Shown: positions 9,154-17,934, counted from the first letter of the stretch. The stretch is 64,000 nt of DNA from Nocardiopsis_C rhodophaea (GCF_039530945.1 NZ_BAAAPC010000020.1:1-64000); one strand, 5' to 3'. Notes: a model not told the origin generated them from the sequence alone. Numbers and translations are program-made.

Positions 9154-9627
9154 ATGGCAGCCACAACGAACAACGCCGTCGTCATCGACGCTCCCATGGA
9201 TCTCGTCTGGGAGATGACGAACGATGTCGAGTCATGGCCCCATCTCTTCAGTGAATACGCCGAGGCCGAGGTCCTGGAGCGTCGCGGCCAGACTCTGCGC
9301 ATCCGACTCACCCTCCATCCCGACCCTGACGGGACGGTGTGGAGCTGGGTCTCCGAACGGACCCCCGACAAGCGGACGCGAACAGTGCGCGCGCACCGTG
9401 TCGAGACCGGACCGTTCGAGTACATGAACATCGTCTGGACCTACCGCGAGGTCGCCGGTGGAGTCGAGATGCGGTGGATGCAGGACTTCGCCGTGAAGTC
9501 GACGTCGCGTGTGGACGAGGCCGCCATGACCGCACGACTGAACCGCGTCGGCCGCGAGCAGATGGACATCATCCGCTCGCACATCGAGCGCCGCGCCCGC
9601 GCGGCGGCCAACGCGGAGGAACGCTAG
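9154..9627 (+). CDS. Single-domain aromatase/cyclase (SRPBCC, TcmN/WhiE-ORFVI type)
   Basis: A 157-residue START/Bet v1-like (SRPBCC) protein. The N-terminus (APMDLVWEMTNDVESWPHLF) and the RWMQDFAVK strand are typical of single-domain ARO/CYCs, which bind the ACP-bound chain in a deep pocket and form the first aromatic ring. Single-domain forms of this type act on chains that were not C-9 reduced, whereas reduced pathways generally use di-domain enzymes. That agrees with the lack of a PKS ketoreductase here. It is co-directional with the cupin 53 bases upstream. Start ATG 9154 follows GTGAGG. Confidence 0.88.
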   Translation: MAATTNNAVVIDAPMDLVWEMTNDVESWPHLFSEYAEAEVLERRGQTLRIRLTLHPDPDGTVWSWVSERTPDKRTRTVRAHRVETGPFEYMNIVWTYREVAGGVEMRWMQDFAVKSTSRVDEAAMTARLNRVGREQMDIIRSHIERRARAAANAEER

Positions 9628-9693
9628 GTCGGCCAGGACGGATATGCGAGAAGCAGGAGACGGGCATTCGCCCGGATGAAAGGTGGAGATTGA

Positions 9694-10017
9694 ATGACGA
9701 GCAGAATGCTGATGGTCAGCAGGATGGATCCCGGAAGTATGGAGACCGTGGCGCGGCTGTTCGCCGAACACGACAGGTCGAACCTTCCCGTCGATCTCGG
9801 CGTCACCAGCCGGACCCTGCTCCACTACCAGGGCATGACCATGCATCTCATCCAATCAGAGCAGGAAGTCTTCGATAACCTCTCCCGGCTGCATCAGGAT
9901 CCCTCGTTCCAGGAGCTGAACCGAAAGCTCGCCCCCCACATGAAGCCGATCGTCAGCGACTGGCGGGGCATCCAGGACTCGCGCGCCGTCGAGTTCTATC
10001 ACCGCAACTGGACGTGA
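9694..10017 (+). CDS. TcmI-family polyketide cyclase
   Basis: A 107-residue protein of the dimeric alpha+beta barrel cyclase family (Cyclase_polyket). Its N-terminus runs MLMVSRMDPGSMETVARLF, later LHYQGMTMHLIQ, and it ends with the conserved FYHRNW. TcmI closes a late ring of tetracenomycin, and WhiE-ORFVII is the spore-pigment equivalent. It lies third in the cyclase operon after the TcmJ- and TcmN-like genes. Start ATG 9694 has GGTGGAGA upstream. Ring specificity cannot be read from the sequence. Confidence 0.88.
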   Translation: MTSRMLMVSRMDPGSMETVARLFAEHDRSNLPVDLGVTSRTLLHYQGMTMHLIQSEQEVFDNLSRLHQDPSFQELNRKLAPHMKPIVSDWRGIQDSRAVEFYHRNWT

Positions 10018-10084
10018 GGGGCGAGTCGCGGGTGCGTGTGATGCCGGACGGTTCAGCTGACCGCCCAGATCAGGAAGGCCACCA

Positions 10085-10540
10085 TTGATCGAGGCCCTGA
10101 TTTCGATATCTTCGCTCGCCAGCGCGATGGCGGCGGGTGCACTCCTCGTCGGCCTGATCGTGATACTCCCGCTCCTGATGAGCCTGTCCTCAGAACGCTA
10201 TCCGGGGACGAACGCCTTCGTCCTGCATCGCATGGACAAGCTCATGCCCACGTGCACGGGAATCGCGATTCTCAGCGGCGCCGCCCTCGCCCTCCTTCTG
10301 GACACCCCCCCCGTACAGGCCATGTACGGACTCGGCGCCGTCTCACTCGGCGGGGTGTTCGCCGTATCTCTCGGTGCGCTCGGCCCCCTGAACACCGCCA
10401 TAGCCGCGATCGACACCCGTGCCCCGCGTCCCGACTGGGAGAGGATGCGGATGCGCTGGCGGACATGGCATTTCATCCGCGTGGGCTGCGGACAGGTCGG
10501 CGCGATCCTCTACGCCGTGGCACTGGGGATCTTCCTCTGA
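10085..10540 (+). CDS. DUF1772 / anthrone oxygenase-like membrane protein
   Basis: A 151-residue integral membrane protein with four predicted hydrophobic segments (about residues 5-32, 55-75, 80-105 and 130-150). Gly/Ala-rich helices such as GALLVGLIVILPLLMS fit the DUF1772 family, whose fungal members (HypC type) oxidise anthrones to anthraquinones without a flavin. It is the last gene of the cyclase operon. It could replace the small quinone-forming monooxygenase TcmH, of which I see no homologue. TTG 10085 is the start, with AGGAAGG in front. Function is inferred from family and context. Confidence 0.7.
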   Translation: MIEALISISSLASAMAAGALLVGLIVILPLLMSLSSERYPGTNAFVLHRMDKLMPTCTGIAILSGAALALLLDTPPVQAMYGLGAVSLGGVFAVSLGALGPLNTAIAAIDTRAPRPDWERMRMRWRTWHFIRVGCGQVGAILYAVALGIFL

Positions 10541-10660
10541 CCGGATCCCGGTGAGCGCATGCCGCGGGACACAGCCCTCGCCTCACCCGTGCGGACGTGA
10601 CCGGTGGGGGCTCGTCACCCACCGCATCGCCCAACCATGGCCATCGCGAACCACGACCGC

Positions 10661-10692
10661 CGCGGCGGCAGGTTCTTCGCCCTGCCGCCGCG
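10661..10692. terminator. Bidirectional hairpin between convergent operons
   Basis: A perfect 12-bp inverted repeat, CGCGGCGGCAGG (10661-10672) and CCTGCCGCCGCG (10681-10692), with an 8-nt loop. It separates the 3' ends of the cyclase operon (plus) and the glycosylation/tailoring operon (minus). Confidence 0.7.
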
Positions 10693-10699
10693 ATCGCGC

Positions 10700-11704
10700 C
10701 TAAGGGAGTCGGCTCTCCGCCCCAGCCGCGCAGAAGGCGACCGTGCGGCGGAGAGCCGCGTCCAGCGGTACTTGGGGCCGCCAGCCCGCAGCCGCTCTGA
10801 ACGCCGCGGAGTCGATGGTGAGGCTCCGGAAGTCACCGCCATCCGCGTAGTCCGGCGGTTGGACATGGACGACGTCGACAGGGGGCTCGCCCGAGTACTC
10901 AGCGACCATCTCGGCGATCCGCGTGAACACGTCTTTCAACGCCGTGCTCCGGCCGGTACCGAGCAGCCAGTGGCGGCCGGAGAGCGCCCCTATGTGGTCG
11001 ATACCGGTGGCGAACGCGCGGGCAGCGTCCTCGACGTAGAGCAGATCCCGGCGCACCGAGCCGTCGTGCCACAGCGGGAGCGCCTCGCCAGATAGCGCAC
11101 GACGCACCATTGTGGACACCACGCCCTTGTCGCGGGCGGTGGAGTGGGGACCGTAGCCGAATACCGCGGGCAGGCGAAGGGAAGCGCCACGCACTACGCC
11201 GTCCGCGTCGGCCGCCAGCAGCAGCCGTTCCGCGGCCAGCTTCTGCCGGTCGTACTCCCCCTCCGGCCGGTCGGGCTCCGCGCCGTCGAGCACCTCCTTG
11301 CCCGCCCGACCGACCTGCGTCACCGCACCGGCGAACAGGACGCCAGGCGGCGGCCCCGCACCCGGCCGGGCGGCGACGGCGCGGATGAGGTCGCGCATGA
11401 GTCCGACGTTGACCCGTTCGGCGGCCGTGTCTCCATCACCGATCCGCCAGGTCGACGATCCGGCGATGTACGCGACCGTGTGGATGATGACGTCGGCGTC
11501 GGCGACGGCCGCCGCCATCGCGCCCGGCTCGGTCAGGTCGGCGGTCCGCACCTCGATCTCGGCCCGGGCGTCGGCCGGGACCGCGCTGGGCCGTCGCGCG
11601 ACGGCCCGGATCCGGACGGGCCGCCGCGCGCACTCCCGCAGCACGGCGGACCCCAGAAACCCGGTCGCCCCGAGAAGGACCACGAGCGGATGCTTCACAC
11701 CCAT
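10700..11704 (-). CDS. NDP-hexose 4-ketoreductase-like SDR (intact copy)
   Basis: A 334-residue extended SDR with GATGFLGSAVLREC at the N-terminus, YDRQK as the YxxxK pair and a C-terminal sugar-binding part (YADGGDFRSLTIDSAAFRAA). Members of this kind in polyketide clusters reduce the C-4 ketone as the last step of dTDP-deoxysugar synthesis. It is the final gene of the minus-strand operon, starting 4 bases after the N,N-dimethyltransferase stop. ATG 11704 is preferred over an upstream in-frame ATG (11734) that overlaps the previous gene. It could compensate for the frameshifted SDR at 4661-5588. Stereospecificity is not deducible. Confidence 0.8.
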   Translation of the reverse strand: MGVKHPLVVLLGATGFLGSAVLRECARRPVRIRAVARRPSAVPADARAEIEVRTADLTEPGAMAAAVADADVIIHTVAYIAGSSTWRIGDGDTAAERVNVGLMRDLIRAVAARPGAGPPPGVLFAGAVTQVGRAGKEVLDGAEPDRPEGEYDRQKLAAERLLLAADADGVVRGASLRLPAVFGYGPHSTARDKGVVSTMVRRALSGEALPLWHDGSVRRDLLYVEDAARAFATGIDHIGALSGRHWLLGTGRSTALKDVFTRIAEMVAEYSGEPPVDVVHVQPPDYADGGDFRSLTIDSAAFRAAAGWRPQVPLDAALRRTVAFCAAGAESRLP

Positions 11705-11708
11705 GGCG

Positions 11709-12530
11709 TCATCGCCGCCCCGTCGACGACCCATGGGTCCTCAGCGCGTCCGACCCCATCACGCGTCCTCCCCGTCCGCGCCGGACCCCGACGAAGAGGC
11801 CGGGGCCGGGGTACGCGCCCTCGATGTACTCGACCGAGCAGCCGGCCCGCGTGAAGGCCGCCTCGTAATCTTCCTGGCGGAACAGCGCCATCACGTGCTC
11901 GTAGGAGAAGTGCCGGACGCCCTTGCCGGGTTCGCCGATGACGCAGTGGACGTCCATCCGGGTCGTTCTGCCCTCGCGGACCGAGTGGGAGACGCGGGCG
12001 ACCGTCGTGTCACCGACCGTGGTGAGACTGCTGCCGATGTGGTCCGGGGTGAAGTTCTCCTCGAACCACCAGGGCTCGACGACGATGACCCCGCCCGCCA
12101 CGAGGTGGCGGGTGAACGAGGCCAGGGTCGCGTCCAGCTCGTCCCGGTCGGCCACGTTCCCCACGACGTTGAAAAGGGAGACGACGGCGTCGAACCGGCG
12201 CTCGAGCCGGAAGTCCCGCATGTCCGCCATGTGGACGGGGATCTCCGGTAGGTTCTTCCGGCATTCCGCCAGCATTCCCTCCGTGTAGTCGATCCCCTCC
12301 ACGTGCGAGAACTCATTGGCCAGGTACCCGAGGTGCCCCCCAGTGCCGCAGCCGACGTCGAGGACGCTGTCCGCCCCGGGATTTCTCTTTCGTATGTGGT
12401 GAGCGACCGTCGAGGCTTCGAACCCGTAGTCCTTCCCCCCGCCCTTGTAGATGAGGTCGTAGATGTCCCCGTAGTCGTAGATCGCGCCGCCCGCGCCCAC
12501 GTCACCGTTCCCTTCTGCTGTTCCGTCCAC
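11709..12530 (-). CDS. Aminosugar N,N-dimethyltransferase (DesVI/TylM1 type)
   Basis: A SAM-dependent methyltransferase whose start YDYGDIYDLIYKGGGKDY matches the substrate-capping N-terminal region of TylM1/DesVI, enzymes that dimethylate the amino group of dTDP-3-aminosugars. Motif I is VLDVGCGTGGHLGYL and a later strand is GGVIVVEPWWFEE. Its presence implies an N,N-dimethylamino sugar. GTG 12530 overlaps the TAG of the upstream glycosyltransferase gene by one base, with no ribosome site of its own, so translational coupling is likely. Up to 30 C-terminal residues are Arg/Gly-rich and look unconserved. Confidence 0.87.
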   Translation of the reverse strand: MDGTAEGNGDVGAGGAIYDYGDIYDLIYKGGGKDYGFEASTVAHHIRKRNPGADSVLDVGCGTGGHLGYLANEFSHVEGIDYTEGMLAECRKNLPEIPVHMADMRDFRLERRFDAVVSLFNVVGNVADRDELDATLASFTRHLVAGGVIVVEPWWFEENFTPDHIGSSLTTVGDTTVARVSHSVREGRTTRMDVHCVIGEPGKGVRHFSYEHVMALFRQEDYEAAFTRAGCSVEYIEGAYPGPGLFVGVRRGRGGRVMGSDALRTHGSSTGRR

Positions 12531-13756
12531 TATCCGAGAGCGGCATCCTCGAGATCGCCGACCAGCGCGGCGGGGGCGGGCCGGGTCAGCACCTCCACAG
12601 CGAGCCTTCCCGCGGCCGCACGATAGGAGGACGTGGTGATCACCGCCTCGACCGCTGCGCGCACCTCCTCGGTCGAATCGGTGAAGATGTCGACCTCCGC
12701 CCCGGCCCCGGCCCCAGCGATCCGCTCGGCGTTGTGGAAGGGCGGATCCCCCATCGATGTCGGCGGGCTGATGATCTGCGGGACGCCGTTGGCAACCGCG
12801 GTGCCCACCGTCCCCGAGCCGCCGTGGTTGATGATCAGGTCGCAGCTGGGAAGGAACAGCTCCAGCGGAAGGTTCTCCACGATCCGCACGTCGAGACCGA
12901 CATCGCCGAGGGTTTCCGCCCCGCCCTGCGGAACCGGGGCGATGATCTCCACGTCACGGTTGGCCAGGAGGTCGATGAACCGACGGACCGGATCCAGGCT
13001 TCCCATCATCCAGAAGTACGCGCCGCCCACGGTCAGGGCCACCCGCGGTTTCCACGACCTCTGCCACATCCAGTCCTCCACCCGCCCGTTGCCGTTGTAC
13101 GGCACGAACCGGGTGGGCAGGTAGCGGCGAGCCGACGGGAGCTCGTACTGGAGCGACGGCGGACACGGATCGATCGTGAACCTGCCTTCGGGCTCCACGC
13201 CATCGATCCCGTGCTTCCGGTAGATGTCGCCTAGGGTCTCCTTTTCCAGGTCCCGCCATCCGGCGATGCCGGCCGCGTAGTCCGGACCAGCGGACTGGTG
13301 ACGGACGCTCGGTATACCAAGTACCTCGGCGGCCAGGTGCGCCGCGTAGCACTGCCAGTCGAAGACGATGAGATCGGGTTTCCAGTACCGGGCGAAGTCG
13401 ATGAGATCCGGTGCCATACGCTCCGTCGCGTCGGCGAAGAGGGAGAACGCGATGCGGTTGTGATGGTTCTGCCCCTCCTGCGCCGGTCGGCGGGACGCGT
13501 TCCCGGAGGTCCCGGCTCCTCTGCCGTGTCGTTCCCAGGAGTCCTGCGACTCCTTGGCCTTTCCGCGAAGCTTCGGGTCGATCCGCATGTCGGACCCCAC
13601 GACGACCGACGCCAGCCCCGACTCCCGCACGTAGCGGGTCAGGGCAGGCTGGTGCGCCACGCGAACCTCATGGCCCGCCCCACGCAGCGCCCATCCGAGG
13701 GGCACCAGCGGGAAGTAGTGGGAGGGCTGTAATACGGCACTGAACAATACGCGCAT
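12530..13756 (-). CDS. Glycosyltransferase (intact, GT-B, EryCIII/DesVII-like)
   Basis: A 408-residue GT1-family enzyme. The N-terminal acceptor domain opens RVLFSAVLQPSHYFPLVPL. The C-terminal donor domain has the conserved INHGGSGTVGTAVANGVPQ loop that binds the dTDP-sugar. It probably attaches the aminosugar to the aglycone. Residues 70-95 form a Gly/Ser/Arg-rich insertion. The second of two ATGs is chosen (13756), because the AAGAGG at 13763-13768 is properly spaced only for it. The gene lies between the halogenase and N,N-dimethyltransferase genes in the minus-strand operon. Family members often need a P450-like helper, and the only one here is truncated. O- versus C-glycosylation cannot be told. 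Confidence 0.88.
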   Translation of the reverse strand: MRVLFSAVLQPSHYFPLVPLGWALRGAGHEVRVAHQPALTRYVRESGLASVVVGSDMRIDPKLRGKAKESQDSWERHGRGAGTSGNASRRPAQEGQNHHNRIAFSLFADATERMAPDLIDFARYWKPDLIVFDWQCYAAHLAAEVLGIPSVRHQSAGPDYAAGIAGWRDLEKETLGDIYRKHGIDGVEPEGRFTIDPCPPSLQYELPSARRYLPTRFVPYNGNGRVEDWMWQRSWKPRVALTVGGAYFWMMGSLDPVRRFIDLLANRDVEIIAPVPQGGAETLGDVGLDVRIVENLPLELFLPSCDLIINHGGSGTVGTAVANGVPQIISPPTSMGDPPFHNAERIAGAGAGAEVDIFTDSTEEVRAAVEAVITTSSYRAAAGRLAVEVLTRPAPAALVGDLEDAALG

Positions 13757-13796
13757 TCTCATCCTCTTGCCTTGTCGGGTTCGACGAAGCGGGCCA

Positions 13797-15077
13797 CTAG
13801 TCGCCGTCCATGAACAGGGGGCGGTAGACGGGGTCGAAGTCCTCGAAGAGCTTCCACTTCTTTTCGGTCCGCATCCGGTTGACGAGGATGTTGTCCTCGC
13901 TCCAGAAATCGCCGTTGAGCGTGCGGGTGACCCACCTCGGGTGCATCCCCTGGGCGAACATGTCCTGTACGTAGTTCGTGATGAGGTAGTTGTTGTCGTA
14001 GAACGCGCGAATGAGGCGGTGGTAGGTCTCGAATCCCGTCTTGTAGAAGTCCTCGTAGTACTTGCGCGCGGAGGCTTCCTCCGCCTCCCCTTTCAAGCAC
14101 TTCGAAGTCTGTTCCGCGGCACGGACGCCACCGATGAGGGCGAGGAAGACCCCCCCGGAGAAGATCGGGTCGGTGAAACAACCGGCGTCACCGACGATGA
14201 AGTAGCCGGGCCCCGTCAACCGGTCCGCGTAGTAGGCGTAGTCGGTCTCCCCTGTGAGTTCTCGGACGACCTCTGTGCCCGTCAGCCGCGCCCGGAGGCG
14301 GGGGATCCGGTTCACGTGTTCCGTGAACAGATCTTCGGGGTCGCTGTCCCGCAGCATATCCACCGGCGTGACGGCGCCGACGCTGATCACGTCCTTGCGT
14401 ATGGGGATTCCCCAGACCCAACCATCCTTGTGGTTGCACAGCTGGATGTCGCCTTCGGCCGCCGGGTTGTGGCGCTCGTCCAGGCCGCCGAAGTGCTTGA
14501 ACACGGCGGCCATCCGAAGTTCGTCCTTGACCTTGCGCAGCTTGAAGGCCCGGGCGAGAACCCCCGCGCGACCACTGGCGTCCGCGACGAACTCCGCGGA
14601 GACCTCGTGGTGCTCGCCGCCCTGCCTGTAGCGCACCCCCACGACGCGCTCACCGGCCATGAGCGGCGCAGAGACGTGGGCGTTCTCGATGACCTCGACG
14701 CCCGACTCCCGAGCGGCGTCGAGCAGGATCTTGTCGAAATCCGCTCGTTCGACGTGGTGAGTCCACTCCCGGTGGCCGTCGCCGATGTCGGAGAAGGCGA
14801 TCCTCCGGAAGCTCCCGTCGTCCCCGGTGAGTTCCACGCCCCTTTTCACCGGGAAGCCCTCGGCCTTCATCCGATCCAACAGACCCAGGTGCTCCAGAGT
14901 GTCGGCGGTCGCTGTGAGAAGCGACTCCCCAATGTGGAATCGCGGGAACTTCGTCCGTTCCATGAGAAGGACACGGTGCCCGCGACGGCTGAGGGACATC
15001 GCATAGGAACTGCCGGCGGGACCGCCTCCGATCACCACAGCGTCGTATTTCTTCCAAAGGTGGGGGGTAGCGCTCAT
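13797..15077 (-). CDS. Flavin-dependent halogenase
   Basis: A 426-residue FAD enzyme of the halogenase superfamily. It shows the FAD motif VVIGGGPAGSSYAMSL, the halogenase signature WVWGIP (WxWxIP, near residue 224), FVADASGRAGVLAR and the FAD-contact FIVGDAGCFTDPIFSGGVFL. The stretch EGFPVKRGVEL carries a Lys where halogenases of the CndH/PltA side have their HOCl-handling lysine. This separates it from the related monooxygenases. Expected reaction: chlorination of a phenolic ring using FADH2, O2 and chloride. A separate flavin reductase is needed, and only a decayed fragment is seen near 30.2 kb. ATG 15077 has AGGAG upstream. Confidence 0.82.
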   Translation of the reverse strand: MSATPHLWKKYDAVVIGGGPAGSSYAMSLSRRGHRVLLMERTKFPRFHIGESLLTATADTLEHLGLLDRMKAEGFPVKRGVELTGDDGSFRRIAFSDIGDGHREWTHHVERADFDKILLDAARESGVEVIENAHVSAPLMAGERVVGVRYRQGGEHHEVSAEFVADASGRAGVLARAFKLRKVKDELRMAAVFKHFGGLDERHNPAAEGDIQLCNHKDGWVWGIPIRKDVISVGAVTPVDMLRDSDPEDLFTEHVNRIPRLRARLTGTEVVRELTGETDYAYYADRLTGPGYFIVGDAGCFTDPIFSGGVFLALIGGVRAAEQTSKCLKGEAEEASARKYYEDFYKTGFETYHRLIRAFYDNNYLITNYVQDMFAQGMHPRWVTRTLNGDFWSEDNILVNRMRTEKKWKLFEDFDPVYRPLFMDGD

Positions 15078-15138
15078 GGGAACTCCTGTCTCATGCGTCG
15101 ATTCTTCGATCACCATCAAGAACGGAGGGCCGCGCGTG

Positions 15139-16164
15139 TCACGACGGCGTCGCGGTCACGACCCGGAACGGCAAGCTCGGCACACCATGGGTGCGCACGT
15201 CATCGAAACCCGCCGACGTCAGCATCCGCTCATACGTCGCCTCCGAGTGGACTTCGCCCGCGCTCGTCCACGCCAGCATCAGCACCGAGAAGAGGTGGGG
15301 CGCGGGGTCGTCCTTCGGTGACGTGTCGTTCGTGGTGAAGCCGACGAGGCCCAGCCGACCGTCGGGCTTGAGCACGGACCGCGCGCGCTGGAGCAGCTCG
15401 GTCGCCCGCTCTTCGGAGAAGTGGTGCAGCACGTTCGTGATCAGGACCAGGTCGTACGGGCCACCCAGGGGCACCTCGAACATGTCGCCCGCGATCACGT
15501 TCATCCGATCTGCGACCCCGAGGCGCCGCGCCTGCTCCTGAGCGAACGGCAGGACGTTCTCCCAGTCGAGCGCCCAGATCCCAGCCTGGGGGAACCGCTG
15601 GGCCACGGTGCATCCGTACACGCCGTGGCCGCAGGCCATGTCCAGGAGGTCGAGGGCGGGGCGGTCATCGGCCCACGCGGCGAGTGCGTCGGCCAGGACC
15701 CCTGCCGTGGGCCGCGCGACGACCGGAGCGTAGGCGGCGAAGTCCTCCCAGTAGGAGTATCCCGGCGTCTCGGCCTGTTCCTCCAGGACGGTTCCTCCCT
15801 TGCGTACGGCTTCCGGCAACCGCTTGAGCGCGTCCCACTCCCAGTCGCTGGCGAAGACGTGGATCATGTCTCCCACGTACGCGCCGCTCGACGGGACCAG
15901 GAGCTCATCGGCTCCCGGGGCGAGGCGGTACCGCCTGTCACGTGCCTCGACGACTTTGATGGCGGCCAACGCGTTGAGCAGGATGCGCAGGCCGCGAGGA
16001 TCGGTCCCGGTGGCTGCGGCGACGGACTCGACACCGGTCGGCTCGACGAGGTGAGGGAACACCCCGAGTTCGACGCCGGCGCGGAGCAGGCTGGTGGTCT
16101 TGTACGCCCGCATCATGTCGAACAGTGATTCCCGGCTCAGCGCAGGGAGTCGTGTGGCTTCCAT
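15139..16164 (-). CDS. O-methyltransferase, small-molecule family with dimerisation domain
   Basis: A 341-residue protein with an N-terminal winged-helix dimerisation part (about residues 10-100) and a C-terminal SAM fold: LLDMACGHGVYGCTVAQRF as motif I, and NVLHHFSEERATELL as the post-catalytic helix of the Methyltransf_2 family. Such enzymes methylate phenolic hydroxyls of aromatic polyketides (compare TcmN C-terminal domain, TcmO). It lies upstream of the halogenase gene, same strand, 61 bases apart. The position methylated is unknown. Confidence 0.85.
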   Translation of the reverse strand: MEATRLPALSRESLFDMMRAYKTTSLLRAGVELGVFPHLVEPTGVESVAAATGTDPRGLRILLNALAAIKVVEARDRRYRLAPGADELLVPSSGAYVGDMIHVFASDWEWDALKRLPEAVRKGGTVLEEQAETPGYSYWEDFAAYAPVVARPTAGVLADALAAWADDRPALDLLDMACGHGVYGCTVAQRFPQAGIWALDWENVLPFAQEQARRLGVADRMNVIAGDMFEVPLGGPYDLVLITNVLHHFSEERATELLQRARSVLKPDGRLGLVGFTTNDTSPKDDPAPHLFSVLMLAWTSAGEVHSEATYERMLTSAGFDDVRTHGVPSLPFRVVTATPS

Positions 16165-16467
16165 ACCTCATCCGATCCGGTTCCAGGAGTGGGGTGGCAC
16201 CGTCCCGACGACTCCTCCTAGACGACCCCGAGGAGCCGGGACTCATTGGTGGTCGGGATAGGGAGGAACGACCACATTCCTCGTTCCTCGTGCAGCGGGA
16301 CAATCCTCGACCCGGCCACTGAAATGCCGCTCGAATCCGGCTAGTGGCGCGTCGGACGGATACGGATCCCCCGGACGTTCCGCAGGGTGGACCTGCACCT
16401 ACGGGACACGGTCGTTCACATGGTTCGGGGTGGCCGCGTTTCCGCCCTGACGCGCCAGGCGTGCTCT
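16165..16467. other. Intergenic region, no gene seen
   Basis: These 303 bases separate the SnoaL-like gene from the O-methyltransferase gene on the minus strand. No supported ORF or clear hairpin is seen. The length suggests an internal promoter for the tailoring operon. Confidence 0.35.
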
Positions 16468-17022
16468 CTACCGGAACATATGGCCGCGCGCGATCGGGCC
16501 GCCGTTGCGGGCCTCGGAGCGTCTGGCCTGGCGCAGGGCCAACGCCATGCGCACGAGGTACGTAGGACGTGGCGGGATCCAACCGAGCTGCTGCGCCATC
16601 CCGAGGTCGTCGCGGTTGGCCCAGTGTTCGATCATGGCTCCGTCGGCCATCCGCCACCAGTGGGTCTGTGTGACCGCACACCCCCGTCCCGTGGGTGGAA
16701 AGGCCGAGCGGACACGGCCCCGCGCGTCATAGTCGTAGAACGTGCCGACCTGGCGGCCGTGCAGCGTCGTGTGTGCGACGGTCAGGTCGCCGTCGACGAC
16801 CACCGTGTGGACCTCCCAGTCGAGGTCCGCGAACACGTGGCGCAGCATCAGAGCCGTGGCGTGGAAGGCCGCCGGGCCCTTGCCGCGACAGGCGAGTGGT
16901 TCGTCCTTCGCCTCGTGGTTGGTCGCCTCGGGATGCACGTGTTCCTGGAACTCCGCGAGGTCTCCCTTGCGCATGGCCGCGAACTGCAGGCGGCAGATGT
17001 CTTTCGCCTCGATACCGGTCAT
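16468..17022 (-). CDS. SnoaL-like (NTF2-fold) polyketide cyclase/isomerase family protein
   Basis: A 184-residue protein of the SnoaL/ester-cyclase family. MTGIEAKDICRLQFAAM is followed by EFQEHVHPEATNHEAKDEP and, near the C-terminus, WWRMADGAMIEHWANRDDLG. This matches the family pattern in which His and Asp line a cone-shaped pocket. Family members close the last ring of anthracyclines (SnoaL, AknH) or act as hydroxylases/isomerases, so the exact reaction is open. A basic tail of about 25 residues exceeds the usual length. ATG 17022 is chosen, with GGAAGGG in front. It is divergent from the MarR gene across a region with a palindrome. Confidence 0.75.
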   Translation of the reverse strand: MTGIEAKDICRLQFAAMRKGDLAEFQEHVHPEATNHEAKDEPLACRGKGPAAFHATALMLRHVFADLDWEVHTVVVDGDLTVAHTTLHGRQVGTFYDYDARGRVRSAFPPTGRGCAVTQTHWWRMADGAMIEHWANRDDLGMAQQLGWIPPRPTYLVRMALALRQARRSEARNGGPIARGHMFR

Positions 17023-17183
17023 CGTCACCACCCTTCCCCCGGGCCACCGACCACGCCGACCCGCCGGTGCGGCACACCGGATTCCGTGCACGACGTTCCG
17101 GCGCCGCACGCGGATTCGCGTCCGCCGCACCGCTGTCGGCCACTAACGTGGCGATGTACCCTTTTACTCACCAAAGTTTACTT

Positions 17184-17214
17184 CTTCCAATGGTTGTTAT
17201 CTTCCTATTGGAAG
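17184..17214. promoter_or_regulatory. Candidate MarR operator, perfect inverted repeat
   Basis: CTTCCAAT (17184-17191) and ATTGGAAG (17207-17214) form a perfect 8-bp inverted repeat with a 15-base spacer. It sits in an AT-rich divergent region, 22 bases before the MarR start and about 160 bases from the SnoaL-like gene. Position and symmetry fit autoregulation by the adjacent MarR protein. Confidence 0.5.
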
Positions 17215-17235
17215 TCAATAGCAAGAGATGCGAGC

Positions 17236-17742
17236 ATGCCGCGAGAAGACGAGCCGATGAACCGGTGGGAACTCTCGGAGACCGAGGCCCGACGCCTCCG
17301 CGAGTTCGTTTCGGCCATGATGCTCAACGGCCACGTCACAGCCGAGATAGCAGGGCTGCGTCCCATCGATCTCTATGTCCTCAACTTGCTGGATCTCGAC
17401 GGTCGCGCGACGCCGAGCGAGCTGGCCCGGCGCACGTCCCTAACCACCGGCGCCATCACCAAGCTGATCGACCGCCTCGCCCGCATCGGGCTCGTGGAGC
17501 GCACGCCCGACGAGGAGGATCGGCGCCGCGTGTGGCTGACCGTCTCCGACCAGGCGTCATCCCATGTCGGGAAGAAGGCGGACCTCTTCGCGCCCACGGC
17601 GAAGCGCATGGACGGCCTGATCTCCGGCTATCCCGAGGATCAACGGGCCGTCCTGCTGGACTTCCTCTGCCGTGCGACCACGGAACTCCGCAAGGCCACC
17701 GAGGAGCTCCAGCAGGCGCGGCCCCGCGGCGCCCGGCAGTGA
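17236..17742 (+). CDS. MarR-family transcriptional regulator
   Basis: A 168-residue winged-helix regulator. The recognition region is TPSELARRTSLTTGAITKLI and the wing LVERTPDEEDRRRVWLTVSD. Flanking helices give the dimer interface. MarR proteins usually repress divergent genes and release DNA on binding phenolic ligands, so it may sense the polyketide or an intermediate. ATG 17236 is taken, and ATG 17257 (MNRWEL) is an alternative; neither has a strong ribosome site. The palindrome just upstream is its likely target. Confidence 0.85.
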   Translation: MPREDEPMNRWELSETEARRLREFVSAMMLNGHVTAEIAGLRPIDLYVLNLLDLDGRATPSELARRTSLTTGAITKLIDRLARIGLVERTPDEEDRRRVWLTVSDQASSHVGKKADLFAPTAKRMDGLISGYPEDQRAVLLDFLCRATTELRKATEELQQARPRGARQ

Positions 17743-17934
17743 CTCGCCCGCACCGTCGGCATCCCTCCCACGTCCACCGGGCCCCATCCACGGTGGCCCG
17801 CGAGGCAGGGGCCGCGCGGGCCACGCCGGCATGCCCCGCCTCATGGCGAACCTCCGCCGAGCGCGAATCGCCGGGGCGGGACATGCCGTTTGTCCGCTCA
17901 ACGATGTCCGAACCGGCTCCGGAACCGACTGTCG

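Noticed and set aside
13797..15077. FAD enzyme as an aromatic hydroxylase or geranylgeranyl reductase
   Set aside because: The WVWGIP motif and the Lys in GFPVKRG favour a halogenase over these relatives.
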